NCBI GenBank assembly: GCA_032718475.1
Contig: JAUCBJ010004643.1
Coordinates: 1 to 64,000, forward strand
Source: Nemertoderma westbladi
Taxonomy: Eukaryota; Xenacoelomorpha; Nemertodermatida; Nemertodermatidae
Length of the DNA: 64,000 nt
Direction of reading: 5' to 3'
How positions within the stretch are numbered: position 1 is the first letter of the stretch; each line of letters begins with the position of its first letter. Below are positions 1 to 14,100 of this stretch, piece after piece. Position numbers and translations under genes: made by a program. The notes under the pieces were generated by a model that had not been told where the DNA came from, ran no database searches, and was given only the letters and a program-made list of their open reading frames with translations.

Positions 1-313
1 GATCTAGTTAAGGTTCAATATGGTACCGAATTACCTTAGGTTACCTGGGATATTAACTTAACAGTACAGTATGTAAACTGTAACTTCGTTGTTCTGCTGT
101 ATATACTTATTAGTTTGTTTATTTTTCTCGGTATTCATCCACTGTCGAAATTTCATCGGAAATATGATAAACAGTGATCTCAAGATTAAGAGCCTGTCTG
201 CCGCCAGGCAGTTTCATTGGATTCTTTCAAAGAACAACTTCTCGGTTCCTAATAACGGCAATAAAATAATTATAAGAAGGGCATACGGCGCGGTTCTTAC
301 CACAGTGATAGAT
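1..313. other. No gene seen; AT-rich leader of the window
   Basis: A short open frame (89-319, +) has no recognisable motif and runs into the tandem repeat that follows. I see no other structure in this stretch. Confidence 0.5.
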
Positions 314-542
314 GCGTAACACATTTATCGTAGCGTAACACATTTATCGTAGCGTAACACATTTATCGTAGCGTAACACATTTATCGTAGCGTAACACAT
401 TTATCGTAGCGTAACACATTTATCGTAGCGTAACACATTTATCGTAGCGTAACACATTTATCGTAGCGTAACACATTTATCGTAGCGTAACACATTTATA
501 GTAGCGTAACACATTTATCGTAGCGTAACACATTTATCGTAA
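314..542. repeat. 19-bp minisatellite, about 12 copies
   Basis: The unit gcgtaacacatttatcgta repeats head to tail with exact 19-bp spacing (unit starts at 314, 333 and so on) for about 12 copies. Copies are nearly identical; one near 497 has tatagta in place of tatcgta. Such homogeneity points to recent expansion or gene conversion. It lies downstream of the minus-strand aminotransferase gene and has no visible coding role. Confidence 0.95.
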
Positions 543-876
543 TGCGCTTTAGGTGCTCTACTTCTACTTGAAAAAGTTGTACAGTATAGTAAGGGTTTGT
601 ATATAAATCCTATTTTACTTACCGGTTTACATTATTAATAGTAATATAATGCACAATATGGTACACAATTTACATGATTAAATTAACATAATAAATTTGT
701 ATTTATAATTTAAAATAGATTAGGCCTACATACTGTATTTATATATTTATTAGAGGCCCTATAATGTAAGCTAATAGTTTCCTCCCAGAGTAAGAAGGTA
801 AGATGTCTATCGCGTCTCTATCAAAATGTAGACCTTAATAATTAATTGTTAAATATAATAATGGTGGGAAATTATG

Positions 877-882
877 TTTATT
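877..882 (-). promoter_or_regulatory. Candidate poly(A) signal of ABAT-like copy 1
   Basis: The plus strand reads tttatt, so the minus strand carries AATAAA about 70 bp downstream of the stop codon at 952. The spacing suits an animal poly(A) signal, but the surrounding DNA is AT-rich and the hexamer could be chance. Confidence 0.45.
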
Positions 883-951
883 CAGATTATTTTGTTTGTG
901 CATTATATACTGCAGCTTAATATAAGTTTTGTAATAATTTCATAAATTCTT

Positions 952-2409
952 TCAATAATTTTGCTTCAATTCCTCTAAAACGCTAGAGAATTTCTCTAGA
1001 AATATTTCCACATGATATTCCTGGAATGTGAGTGAGGGTCTCGTCCTAATAGCCCGCGGCCCACTAATTCCAACGTAGATTCCTTTCCCTCGAAGTTGAG
1101 TCGTAATAATGGTTCTAAGCGCGGGTGTGGCGATATCGACTGCACATAAAGTTCCTGCTCCTCTTACATTAGATAGAAAGTTGGGGTACGTCACCGAAAG
1201 TTCAAACAATCCCTTCTGGAGAATTTCACCAACTTTTCGAACATTATTCAACAAATCCTTGGACTTCATTTCTTTCAAGAACGCTTCAAGAAGGATAACT
1301 TTCGATGGATCTCCAACCCAAGGCTTGTGAGATTTGAATCGATTATCCAGTGCGCTATTACGTTTGGAATAAAAACCGCCAGTCATCATTTTCTTGCTGA
1401 ATGTCACCATGTCTGGCGATTCAGGGAGATCAAACAGTTCGTGCATCCACATCGCCCCAGTTGCGCCACCACCTGTCTGAACTTCATCAATAATCAACGC
1501 AACATTGTTTGATTTACATATACGTTGAATAGAGCGAAAGAAATTACCAGAGGCGTGGTTATCACCCCCTTCAGACTGAATTGGTTCTATAATCACCCCG
1601 GCAACAGGGCAGTGATGACTCCACCTTTCAATAAGATCTTCGACCATCGCTAAACACCGTTCTTCTTCTTTCTTATTCTCAACAACGTGCTCATCAAGGG
1701 GGTATTGTAGTTGCGGAAAATCCGCAATTGGCCAATCGAAAGCAGGTAAATCTAATTTATGGATTGGACTTGTGTGGGTGGTACTTAACACCGTAAAAAG
1801 TCTCCCGTGGAATGCGTTTGCGAAGGATAGAATGGATCCTTGATGATCTGGCTTGTTTCTATCTGGTTCGGAATTTTCGTTACCAGCTACGCCTCTCATA
1901 AATATTTGTTTGACAGCACTTTCATTAGCTCCAGCTCCACACTCAGTTTGCGAAACTTCATTCAAGCCACATGGCGCCACTGACATCAACGTGTTTACCA
2001 GACGGTTCTGGAAATTACTTGGTGGGAACGTGGATAGATCTGGCCGGTTCACAAAGAAGCTCGCATTTTTCGGATCTGTGATGGCCTCGATAATAGCTGG
2101 ATGATTATAACCCAGGGCAACTGAGCTGATCTGCATGAACATGTCGAGAAGACGGTTGCCGTCTGCGTCGACTATAAAGTTCCCATGACTCATCTCGTAA
2201 TCAACGAAGAAGTTTACCGCACCCGGGTTCTGTAATTTGGTAATTTCTTCGAGTAAGATGTTCGATTTGGGCCCTGGGCATTCTGATAACATGTATATTG
2301 AATCGTGGTCGTTAGGAAATAGTTTCCGCTCATTAGATTGGCATCGATACGACAGTTTCGACGATTTTCCCAGGCGATGTACATTTCGACTCAATAGATT
2401 CGCTAACAT
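952..2409 (-). CDS. Diverged 4-aminobutyrate aminotransferase-like protein (ABAT copy 1), 485 aa, intronless
   Basis: A class III PLP-dependent aminotransferase, clearly of the GABA transaminase family, which converts GABA and 2-oxoglutarate to succinate semialdehyde and glutamate in mitochondria. The N-terminus is basic and Ser-rich with few acids, like a mitochondrial presequence. Seen in order: DADGNRLLDMFMQISS (about 81-96), AFHGR, IIEPIQSEGGD, IDEVQTGGG, the PLP-lysine block FSKKMMTGG, WVGDPSK and IRTRPSL near the C-terminus. Oddities against copy 2 at 59468: the CGTCSNE block, which in mammals supplies PLP-phosphate contacts and two iron-sulfur Cys, reads CGAGANE (Cys157 kept, second Cys lost); the RPxxPFRIYNTW stretch is replaced and reads KPW; and about 13 residues are missing before SILSF. 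The frame is fully open, so it is either a diverging paralogue or a recently retired copy. Activity on GABA is doubtful. The start at 2409 matches the position of the copy 2 start. Confidence 0.88.
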   Translation of the reverse strand: MLANLLSRNVHRLGKSSKLSYRCQSNERKLFPNDHDSIYMLSECPGPKSNILLEEITKLQNPGAVNFFVDYEMSHGNFIVDADGNRLLDMFMQISSVALGYNHPAIIEAITDPKNASFFVNRPDLSTFPPSNFQNRLVNTLMSVAPCGLNEVSQTECGAGANESAVKQIFMRGVAGNENSEPDRNKPDHQGSILSFANAFHGRLFTVLSTTHTSPIHKLDLPAFDWPIADFPQLQYPLDEHVVENKKEEERCLAMVEDLIERWSHHCPVAGVIIEPIQSEGGDNHASGNFFRSIQRICKSNNVALIIDEVQTGGGATGAMWMHELFDLPESPDMVTFSKKMMTGGFYSKRNSALDNRFKSHKPWVGDPSKVILLEAFLKEMKSKDLLNNVRKVGEILQKGLFELSVTYPNFLSNVRGAGTLCAVDIATPALRTIITTQLRGKGIYVGISGPRAIRTRPSLTFQEYHVEIFLEKFSSVLEELKQNY

Positions 2410-3046
2410 TTTGTCATTCGAAGAAACTGTATTATCCCTTGATGAATGATTTAATATTGATTGAATGAATGTTTATTTACCATAATCTAATTTGAAACAA
2501 AAAGATAATATTATAATAATATACTAAAAAAATCACTGATCCCAAATGAAATGTAGTACACAAGTAACTTTTATATCAAACAGTCAGGGCCGCCGGACAC
2601 ACTATCTCGGGGCCGACCTAGAGTACAAACAACTAGGCCCTATATTAAATTTAGTGCAATTTCAATATATAAGTTATGGTAAATATACAATCATTCCATA
2701 ATGTATTATCCCATGTTCTTCCTACAGTAATACCTACAAATAAACACATAGGTCTGAAGCTGTAGTTATTTAAGAACACCTAAAACGGGGAACCAAAACA
2801 ATAAACTAAAGCCAAATATAACAGGTTACAGTTTTATTTTTGAGAGTAATCAGCTGTTATTTGCGTCGAATTTCCCCTGGAGAGGGATGAATTTTTATTG
2901 CTTCCAGTTTCCACCTCTATTTGCCAGGTTGGTAATCCTACAGTATTACATGACCTCGGCGTAAAGGTGTATTCGCCATAAAGGGGATCTCGTGTATTAT
3001 GCAATAAGAGCCCTACATTGATTGCCATATAACAGCACAGGCTGTA
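2410..3046. other. Intergenic, AT-rich, ending at the minisatellite
   Basis: No convincing gene. A 64-codon minus-strand frame (2834-3028) lacks known motifs and overlaps a dispersed repeat, so I do not call it. Confidence 0.5.
2836..2900. repeat. Dispersed repeat fragment, copy A
   Basis: About 65 bp, including aatcagctg, gcgtcga and ggagaggga blocks in the same order and spacing, reappears at 32128-32190 on the same strand at roughly 80% identity by eye. The element family is not identified. Confidence 0.6.
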
Positions 3047-3838
3047 CTGCAGCCGGGAATAAACTTACCTACAGATAATGTTTGATTCCATGTGATTTCC
3101 TTAACCTTGTAATTACTGCAGCCCGGAATAAACTTACCAACGGATAATGTTTGATTCCATGTGATTTCCTTAGCCTTGTAAGTACTGCAGCCCGGAATAA
3201 ACTTACCAGCAGATAATGTTTGATTCCATGTGATTGTAATTCTGCAGCCCGGAATAAACTTACCTACAGATAATGTTTGATTCCATGTGATTTCCTTAAC
3301 CTTGTAAGTACTGCAGCCCGCAATAAACTTACCAACGGATAATGTTTGATTCCATGTGATTTCCTTAGCCTTGTAAGTACTGCAGCCCGGAATAAACTTA
3401 CCAGCAGATAATGTTTGATTCCATGTGATTGTAATTCTGCAGCCCGGAATAAACTTACCAACAGATAATGTTTGATTCCATGTGATTTCCTTAACCTTGT
3501 AATTACTGCAGCCCGGAATAAACTTACCAACAGATAATGTTTGATTCCATGTGATTTCCTTAACCTTGTAAGTACTGCAGCCCGGAATAAACTTATCAAC
3601 GGATAATGTTTGATTCCATGTGATTTCCTTAACCTTGAAAGTACTGCAGCCCGGAATAAACTTACCTACAGATAATGTTTGATTCCATGTGATTTCCTTA
3701 ACCTTGTAAGTACTGCAGCCCGGAATAAACTTACCTACAGATAATGTTTGATTCCATGTGATTTCCTTAACCTTGTAAGTACTGCAGCCCGGAATAAACT
3801 TACCTACAGATAATGTTTGATTCCATGTGATTGTAATT

Positions 3839-5170
3839 CTGCGGTCCGGAATAAGCTTACCTACAGATAATGTTTGATTCCATGTGATTTCCTTAACCTT
3901 GTAAGTAATGCAGCCCGGAATAAACTTACCTACAGATAATGTTTGATTCCATGTGATTTCCTTAACCTTGTAAGTACTGCAGCCCGGAATAAACTTACCT
4001 ACAGATAATGTTTGATTCCATGAGATTTCCTTAACGTTGTAAGTACTACAGCCCGGAATAAACTTACCTACAGATAATGTTTGATTCCATGTGATTGTAA
4101 TTCTGCAGCCCGGAATATACTTACCTACAGATAATGTTTGATTCCATGTGATTTCCTTAACCTTGTAAGTACTGCAGCCCGGAATAAACTTACCTACAGA
4201 TAATGTTTGATTCCATGTGATTTCCTTAACCTTGTAAGTACTGCAGCCCGGAATAAACTTACCTACAGATAATGTTTGATTCCATGTGATTTCCTTAACT
4301 TTGTAAGTACTGCAGCCCGGAATAAACTTACCTACAGATAATGTTTGATTCCATGTGATTTCGTTAACCTTGCAAGTACTGCAGCCCGGAATAAACTTAC
4401 CTACAGATAATGTTTGATTCCATGTGATTTCCTTAACCTTGTAAGTACTGCAGCCCGGAATAAACTTACCTACAGATAATGTTTGATTCCATGTGATTGT
4501 AATTCTGCGGTCCGGAATAAGCTTACCTACAGATAATGTTTGATTCCATGTGATTTCCTTAACCTTGTAAGTAATGCAGCCCGGAATAAACTTACCTACA
4601 GATAATGTTTGATTCCATGTGATTTCCTTAACCTTGTAAGTACTGCAGCCCGGAATAAACTTACCTACAGATAATGTTTGATTCCATGTGATTTCCTTAA
4701 CGTTGTAAGTACTGCAGCCCGGAATAAACTTACCAACAGATAATGTTTGATTCCATGTGATTTCCTTAACCTTGTAAGTACTACAGCCCGGAATAAACTT
4801 ACCTACAGATAATGTTTGATTCCATGTGATTGTAATTCTGCAGCCCGGAATATACTTACCTACAGATAATGTTTGATTCCATGTGATTTCCTTAACCTTG
4901 TAAGTACTGCAGCCCGGAATAAACTTACCTACAGATAATGTTTGATTCCATGTGATTTCCTTAACCTTGTAAGTACTGCAGCCCGGAATAAACTTACCTA
5001 CAGATAATGTTTGATTCCATGTGATTTCCTTAACTTTGTAAGTACTGCAGCCCGGAATAAACTTACCTACAGATAATGTTTGATTCCATGTGATTTCGTT
5101 AACCTTGCAAGTACTGCAGCCCGGAATAAACTTACCAACAGATAATGTTTGATTCCATGTGATTTCCTTA
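3839..5170. repeat. Higher-order repeat, 666 bp, two copies
   Basis: The rare ctgcggtccggaataagc unit occurs at 3839 and 4505, exactly 666 bp apart, which equals eight 69-bp plus two 57-bp units. Neighbouring variant units (aatgcagcc, gaatatac) also recur, so a ten-unit block was duplicated. The right boundary is approximate. Confidence 0.8.
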
Positions 5171-8100
5171 ACCTTGTAAGTACTATAGCCCGGAATAAAC
5201 TTACCAACAGATAATGTTTGATTCCATGTGATTTCCTTAACCTTGTAAGTACTGCAGCCCGGAATAAACTTACCTACAGATAATGTTTGATATCATATGA
5301 TTTCCTTAACCTTGTAAGTACTGCAGCCCGGAATAAACTTACCTACAGATAATTTTTGATTCCATGTGATTTCCTTAACCTTGTAAGTATTGCAGCCCGG
5401 AATAAACTTTCCTACAGATAATGTTTGATTCCATGTGATTCCCTTAGCCTTGTAAGTACTGCAGCCCTTTTAATAAACTTACCTACAGATAATGTTTGAT
5501 TCTATGTGATTTCCTTAACCTTGTAAGTACTGCAGCCCGGAATAAACTTACCAACAGATAATGTTTGATTCCATGTGATTTCCTTAACCTTGTAAGTACT
5601 GCAGCCCGGAATAAACTTACCTACAGATAATGTTTGATTCCATGTGATTTCCTTAGCCTTGTAAGTACTGCAGCCCGGAATAAACTTACCTACAGATAAT
5701 GTTTGATTCCATGTGATTTCCTTAACCTTGTAAGTACTGCAGCCCGGAATAAACTAGATACAGATAATGTTTGATTCCATGTGATTTCCTTAACCTTGTA
5801 AGTACTGCAGCCCGGAATAAACTTACCAACAGATAATGTTTGATTCCATGTGATTTCCTTAACCTTGTAAGTACTGCAGCCCGGAATAAACTTACCAACA
5901 GATAATGTATGATTCCATGTGATTTCTTTGACCTTGTAAGTACTGCAGCCTGGAATAAACTTACCTACAGATAATGTTTGATTCCATGTGATTTCCTTAG
6001 CCTTGTAAGTCCTGCAGCCCGGAATAAACTTACCTACAGATAATGTTTGATTCCATGTGATTTCCTTAACCTTGTAAGTACTGCAGCCCGGAATAAACTT
6101 ACCTACAGATAATGTTTGATTCCATGTGATTTCCTTAGCCTTGTAAGTACTGCAGCCCGGAATAAACTTACCTACAGATAATGTTTGATTCCATGTGATT
6201 TCCTAAACCTTGTAAGTACTGCAGCCCGGAATAAACTTACCTACAGATAATGTTTGATTCCATGTGATTTCCTTAACCTTGTAAGTACTGCAGCCCGGAA
6301 TAAACTTACCTACAGATAATGTTTGATTCCATGTGATTGTAATTCTGCAGCCCGGAATAAACTTACCTACAGATAATGTTTGATTCCATGTGATTTCCTT
6401 TACCTTGTAAGTACTGCAGCCCGGAATAAACTTACCTACAGATAATGTTTGATTCCATGTGATTGTAATTCTGCAGCCCGGAATAAACTTACCTACAGAT
6501 AATGTTAGATTCCATGTGATTTCCTTAACCTTGTAAGTACTGCAGCCCGGAATAAACTTACCTACAGATAATGTTTGATTCCATGTGATTTCTTTAACCT
6601 TGTAAGTACTGCAGCCCGGAATAAACTTACCTACAGATAATGTTTGATTCCATGTGATTTCCTTAACCTTGTAAGTACTGCAGCCCGGAATAAACTTACC
6701 TACAGATAATGTTTGATTCCATGTGATTGTAATTCTGCAGCCCGGAATAAACTTACCTACAGATAATGTTTGATTCCATGTGATTTCGTTAACCTTGCAA
6801 GTACTGCAGCCCGGAATAAACTTACCTACAGATAATGTTTGATTCCATGTGATTTCCTTAACCTTGTAAGTACTACAGCCCGGAATAAACTTACCAACAG
6901 ATAATGTTTGATTCCATGTGATTTCCTTAACCTTGTAAGTACTATAGCCCGGAATAAACTTACCAACAGATAGTGTTTGATTCCATGTGATTTCCTTAAC
7001 CTTGTAAGTACTGCAGCCCGGAATAAACTTACCTACAGATAATGTTTGATATCATATGATTTCCTTAACCTTGTAAGTACTGCAGCCCGGAAAAAACTTA
7101 CCTACAGATAATTTTTGATTCCATGTGAATTCCTTAACCTTGTAAGTACTGCAGCCCGGAATAAACTTACCTACAGATAATGTTTGATATCATACAGTAT
7201 GATTTCCTTAACCTTGTAAGTACTGCAGCCCTTTTAATACACTTACCTACAGATAATGTTTGATTCCATGTGATTTCCTTAGCCTTGTAAGTACTGCAGC
7301 CCTTTTAATAAACTTACCTACAGATAATGTTTGATTCCATGTGATTTCCTTAACCTTGTAAGTACTGCAGCCCGGAATAAACTTACCAACAGATAATGTT
7401 TGATTCCATGTGATTTCCTTAATCTTGTAAGTACTGCAGCTCGGAATAAACTTACCTACAGATAATGTTTGATTCAATGTGATTTCCTTAGCCTTGTAAG
7501 TACTGCAGCCCGGAATAAACTTACCTACAGATAATGTTTGATTCCATGTGATTTCCTTAACCTTGTAAGTACTGCAACCCGGAATAAACTAGATACAGAT
7601 AATGTTTGATTCCATGTGATTTCCTTTACCTTGTAAGTACTGCAGCCCGGAATAAACTTACCAACAGATAATGTTTGATTCCATGTGATTTCCTTTACCT
7701 TGTAAGTACTGCAGCCCGGAATAAACTTACCTACAGATAATGTTTGATTCCATGTGATTTCCTTAGCCTTGTAAGTACTGCAGCCCGGAATAAACTTACC
7801 TACAGATAATGTTTGATTCCATGTGATTTCCTTAACCTTGTAAGTACTGCAGCCCGGAATAAACTTACCTACAGATAATGTTTGATTCCATGTGATTTCC
7901 TTAGCCTTGTAAGTACTGCAGCCCGGAATAAACTTACCTACAGATAATGTTTGATTCCATGTGATTTCCTTAACCTTGTAAGTACTGCAGCCCGGAATAA
8001 ACTTACCTACAGATAATGTTTGATTCCATGTGATTTCCTTAACCTTGTAAGTACTGCAGCCCGGAATAAACTAGATACAGATAATGTTTGATTCCATGTG

Positions 8101-11100
8101 ATTTCCTTAACCTTGTAAGTGCTGCAGCCCGGAATAAACTTACCAACAGATAATGTATGATTCCATGTGATTTCTTTGACCTTGTAAGTACTGCAGCCCG
8201 GAATAAACTTACCTACAGATAATGTTTGATTCCATGTGATTTCCTTAACCTTGTAAGTACTGCAGCCCGGAATAAACTTACCAACAGATAATGTTTGATT
8301 CCATGTGATTTCCTTAACCTTGTAAGTACTGCAGCCCGGAATAAACTTACCTACAGATATTGTTTGATTCCATGTGATTTCCTTAGCCTTGTAAGTACTG
8401 CAGCCCTTTTAATAAACTTACCTACAGATAATGTTTGATTCCATGTGATTTCCTTAACCTTGTAAGTACTGCAGCCCGGAATAAACTTACCAACAGATAA
8501 TGTTTGATTCCATGTGATTTCCTTAACCTTGTAAGTACTGCAGCCCGGAATAAACTTACCTACAGATAATGTTTGATTCCATGTGATTTCCTTAGCCTTG
8601 TAAGTACTGCAGCCCTTTTAATAAACTTACCTACAGATAATGTTTGATTCCATGTGATATCCTTAACCTTGTAAGTACTGCAGCCCGGAATAAACTTACC
8701 TACAGATAATGTTTGATTCCATGTGATTTCCTTAGCCTTGTAAGTACTGCAGCCCGGAATAAACTTACCTACAGATAATGTTTGATTCCATGTGATTTCC
8801 TTAACCTTGTAAGTACTGCAGCCCGGAATAAACTTACCTACAGATAATGTTTGATTCCATGTGATGGTAATTATGCATTCCGGAATAAACTTACCTACAG
8901 ATAATGTTTGATTCCATGTGATTTACTTAACCTTGTAAGTACTGCAGCCCGGAATAAACTTACCTACAGATAATGTTTGATTCCATGTGATTTCCTTAAC
9001 CTTGTAAGTACTGCAGCCCGGAATAAACTTACCAACAGATAATGTTTGATTCCATGTGATTTCCTTAACCTTGTAAGTACTGCAGCCCGGAATAAACTTA
9101 CCTACAGATAATGTTTGATATCATATGATTTCCTTAACCTTGTAAGTACTGCAGCCCGGAATAAACTTACCTACAGATAATGTTTGATTCCATGTGATTT
9201 CCTTAACCTTGTAAGTACTGCAGCCCGGAATAAACTTACCTACAGATAATGTTTGATTCCATGTGATTTCCTTAACCTTGTAAGTACTGCAGCCCGGAAT
9301 AAACTTACCTACAGATAATGTTTGATTCCATGTGATTTCCTTAACCTTGTAAGTACTGCAGCCCGGAATAAACTTACCAACAGATAATGTTTGATTCCAT
9401 GTGATTTCCTTAACCTTGTAAGTACTGCAGCCCGGAATAAACTTACCTACAGATAATGTTTGATATCATATGATTTCCTTAACCTTGTAAGTACTGCAGC
9501 CCGGAATAAACTTACCTTCAGATAACGTTTGATTCCATGTGATTTCCTTAACCTTGTAAGTACTGCAGCCCGGAATAAACTTACCTACAGATAATGTTTG
9601 ATATCATATGATTTCCTTAACCTTGTAAGTACTGCAGCCCTTTTAATAAACTTACCTACAGATAATGTATGATTCCATGTGATTTCTTTGACCTTGTAAG
9701 TACTGCAGCCCGGAATAAACTTACCTACAGATAATGTTTGATTCCATGTGATTGTAATTCTGCAGCCCGGAATAAACTTACCTACAGATAATGTTTGATT
9801 CCATGTGATTTACTTAACCTTGTAAGTACTGCAGCCCGGAATAAACTTACCTACAGATAATGTTTGATTCCATGTGATTTCCTTAACCTTGTAAGTACTG
9901 CAGCCCGGAATAAACTTACCAACAGATAATGTTTGATTCCATGTGATTTCCTTAACCTTGTAAGTACTGCAGCCCGGAATAAACTTACCTACAGATAATG
10001 TTTGATATCATATGATTTCCTTAACCTTGTAAGTACTGCAGCCCGGAATAAACTTACCTACAGATAATGTTTGATTCCATGTGATTTCCTTAACCTTGTA
10101 AGTACTGCAGCCCGGAATAAACTTACCTACAGATAATGTTTGATTCCATGTGATTTCCTTAACCTTGTAAGTACTGCAGCCCGGAATAAACTTACCTACA
10201 GATAATGTTTGATTCCTTGTGATTTCCTTAACCTTGTAAGTACTGCAGCCCGGAATAAACTTACCAACAGATAATGTTTGATTCCATGTGATTTCCTTAA
10301 CCTTGTAAGTACTGCAGCCCGGAATAAACTTACCTACAGATAATGTTTGATATCATATGATTTCCTTAACCTTGTAAGTACTGCAGCCCGGAATAAACTT
10401 ACCTACAGATAATGTTTGATTCCATGTGATTTTCTTAACCTTGTAAGTACTGCAGCCCGGAATAAACTTACCAACAGATAATGTTTGATTCCATGTGATT
10501 TCCTTAACCTTGTAAGTACTGCAGCCCGGAATAAACTTACCTACAGATAATGTTTGATTCCATGTGATTTCCTTAGCCTTGTAAGTACTGCAGCCCGGAA
10601 TAAACTTACCTACAGATAATGTTTGATTCCATGTGATTTCCTTAACCTTGTAAGTACTGCAGCCCGGAATAAACTTACCTACAGATAATGTTTGATTCCA
10701 TGTGATTTCCTTAGCCTTGTAAGTACTGCAGCCCGGAATAAACTTACCTACAGATAATGTTTGATTCCATGTGATTTCCTTAACCTTGTAAGTACTGCAG
10801 CCCGGAATAAACTTACCTACAGATAATGTTTGATTCCATGTGATTTCCTTAACCTTGTAAGTACTGCAGCCCGGAATAAACTAGATACAGATAATGTTTG
10901 ATTCCATGTGATTTCCTTAACCTTGTAAGTGCTGCAGCCCGGAATAAACTTACCAACAGATAATGTATGATTCCATGTGATTTCTTTGACCTTGTAAGTA
11001 CTGCAGCCCGGAATAAACTTACCTACAGATAATGTTTGATTCCATGTGATTTTCTTAGCCTTGTAAGTACTGCAGCCCGGAATAAACTTACCTACAGATA

Positions 11101-14100
11101 ATGTTTGATTCCATGTGATTTCCTTAACCTTGTAAGTACTGCAGCCCGGAATAAACTTACCTACAGATAATGTTTGATTCCATGTGATTTCCTTAGCCTT
11201 GTAAGTACTGCAGCCCGGAATAAACTTACCTACAGATAATGTTTGATTCCATGTGATTTCCTTAGCCTTGTAAGTACTGCAGCCCGGAATAAACTTACCT
11301 ACAGATAATGTTTGATTCCATGTGATTTCCTTAGCCTTGTAAGTACTGCAGCCCGGAATAAACTTACCTACAGATAATGTTTGATTCCATGTGATTTCCT
11401 TAGCCTTGTAAGTACTGCAGCCCGGAATAAACTTACCTACAGATAATGTTTGATTCCATGTGATTTCCTTAACCTTGTAAGTACTGCAGCCCGGAATAAA
11501 CTTACCAACAGATAATGTTTGATTCCATGTGATTGATTTCCTTAACCTTGTAAGTACTGCAGCCCGGAATAAACTTACCTACAGATAATGTTTGATTCCA
11601 TGTGATTGTAATTATGTATTCCGGAATAAACTTACCTACAGATAATGTTTGATTCCATGTGATTTACTTAACCTTGTAAGTACTGCAGCCCGGAATAAAC
11701 TTACCTACAGATAATGTTTGATTCCATGTGATTTCCTTAACCTTGTAAGTACTGCAGCCCGGAATAAACTTACCAACAGATAATGTTTGATTCCATGTGA
11801 TTTCCTTAACCTTGTAAGTACTGCAGCCCGGAATAAACTTACCTACAGATAATGTTTGATATCATATGATTTCCTTAACCTTGTAAGTAATGCAGCCCGG
11901 AATAAACTTACCTACAGATAATGTTTGATTCCATGTGATTTCCTTAACCTTGTAAGTACTGCAGCCCGGAATAAACTTACCTACAGATAATGTTTGATTC
12001 CATGTGATTTCCTTAACCTTGTAAGTACTGCAGCCCGGAATAAACTTACCTACAGATAATGTTTGATTCCATGTGATTTCCTTAACCTTGTAAGTACTGC
12101 AGCCCGGAATAAACTTACCAACAGATAATGTTTGATTCCATGTGATTTCCTTAACCTTGTAAGTACTGCAGCACGGAATAAACTTACCTACAGATAATGT
12201 TTGATATCATATGATTTCCTTAACCTTGTAAGTACTGCAGCCCGGAATAAACTTACCTACAGATAATGTTTGATTCCATGTGATTTCCTTAACCTTGTAA
12301 GTACTGCAGCCCGGAATAAACTTACCTACAGATAATGTTTGATATCATATGATTTCCTTAACCTTGTAAGTACTGCAGCCCTTTTAATAAACTTACCTAC
12401 AGATAATGTATGATTCCATGTGATTTCTTTGACCTTGTAAGTACTGCAGCCCGGAATAAACTTACCTACAGATAATGTTTGATTCCATGTGATTTCCTTA
12501 ACCTTGTAAGTAATGCAGCCCGGAATAAACTTACCAACAGATAATGTTTGATTCCATGTGATTTACTTAACCTTGTAAGTACTGCAGCCCGGAATAAACT
12601 TACCTACAGATAATGTTTGATTCCATGTGATTTCCTTAACCTTGTAAGTAATGCAGCCCGGAATAAACTTACCAACAGATAATGTTTGATTCCATGTGAT
12701 TTCCTCAACCTTGTAAGTACTGCAGCCCGTAATAAACTTACCTACAGATAATGTTTGATATCATATGATTTCCTTAACCTTGTAAGTACTACAGCCCGGA
12801 ATAAACTTACCTACAGATAATGTTTGATTCCATGTGATTTCCTTAACCTTGTAAGTACTGCAGCCCGGAATAAACTTACCTACAGATAATGTTTGATTCC
12901 ATGTGAGTTCCTTAACCTTGTAAGTACTGCAGCCCGGAATAAACTTACCTACAGATAATGTTTGGTTCCTTGTGATTTCCTTAACCTTGTAAGTACTGCA
13001 GCCCGGAATAAACTTACCAACAGATAATGTTTGATTCCATGTGATTTCCTTAACCTTGTAAGTACTGCAACCCGGAATAAACTTACCTACAGATAATGTT
13101 TGATATCATATGATTTCCTTAACCTTGTAAGTACTGCAGCCCGGAATAAACTTACCTACAGATAATGTTTGATTCCATGTGATTTCCTTAACCTTGTAAG
13201 TACTGCAGCCCGGAATAAACTTACCTACAGATAATGTTTGATATAATATGATTTCCTTAACCTTGTAAGTACTGCAGCCCGGAATAAACTTACCTACAGA
13301 TAATGTTGGATTCCATGTAATTTCCTTAACCTTGTAAGTACTGCAGCCCGGAATAAACTTACCTACAGATAATGTTTTATATCATATGATTTCCTTAACC
13401 TTGTAAGTACTGCAGCCCGGAATAAACTTACCTACAGATAATGTTTGATTCCATGTGATTTCCTTAACCTTGTAAGTACTGCAGCCCGGAATAAACTTAC
13501 CTACAGATAATGTTTGATATCATATGATTTCCTTAACCTTGTAAGTACTGCAGCCCGGAATAAACTTACCTACAGATAATGTTTGATTCCATGTGATTTC
13601 CTTAACCTTGTAAGTACTGCAGCCCGGAATAAACTTACCAACAGATAATGTTTGATTCCATGTGATTTCTTTGACCTTGTAAGTACTGCAGCCCGGAATA
13701 AACTTACCTACAGATAATGTTTGATTCCATGTGATTTCCTTAACCTTGTAAGTACTGCAGCCCTTTTAATAAACTTACCTACAGATAATGTTTGATTCCA
13801 TGTGATTTCCGTAACCTTGTAAGTACTGCAGCCCGGAATAAACTTACCTACAGATAATGTTTGATTCCATGTAATTTCCTTAACCTTGTAAGTACTGCAG
13901 CCCTTTTAATAAACTTACCTACAGATAATGTTTGATTCCATGTGATTTCCCTAACCTTGTAAGTACTGCAGCCCGGAATAAACTTACCTACAGATAATGT
14001 TTGATTCCATGTGATTTCCTTAACCTTGTAAGTACTGCAGCCCGGAATAAACTTACCTACAGATAATGTTTGATTCCATGTGATTTCCTTAACCTTGTAA

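Noticed and set aside
89-319. 76-codon plus frame at the left edge
   Set aside because: Hydrophobic start but no motif, and it ends by running into the 19-bp minisatellite.
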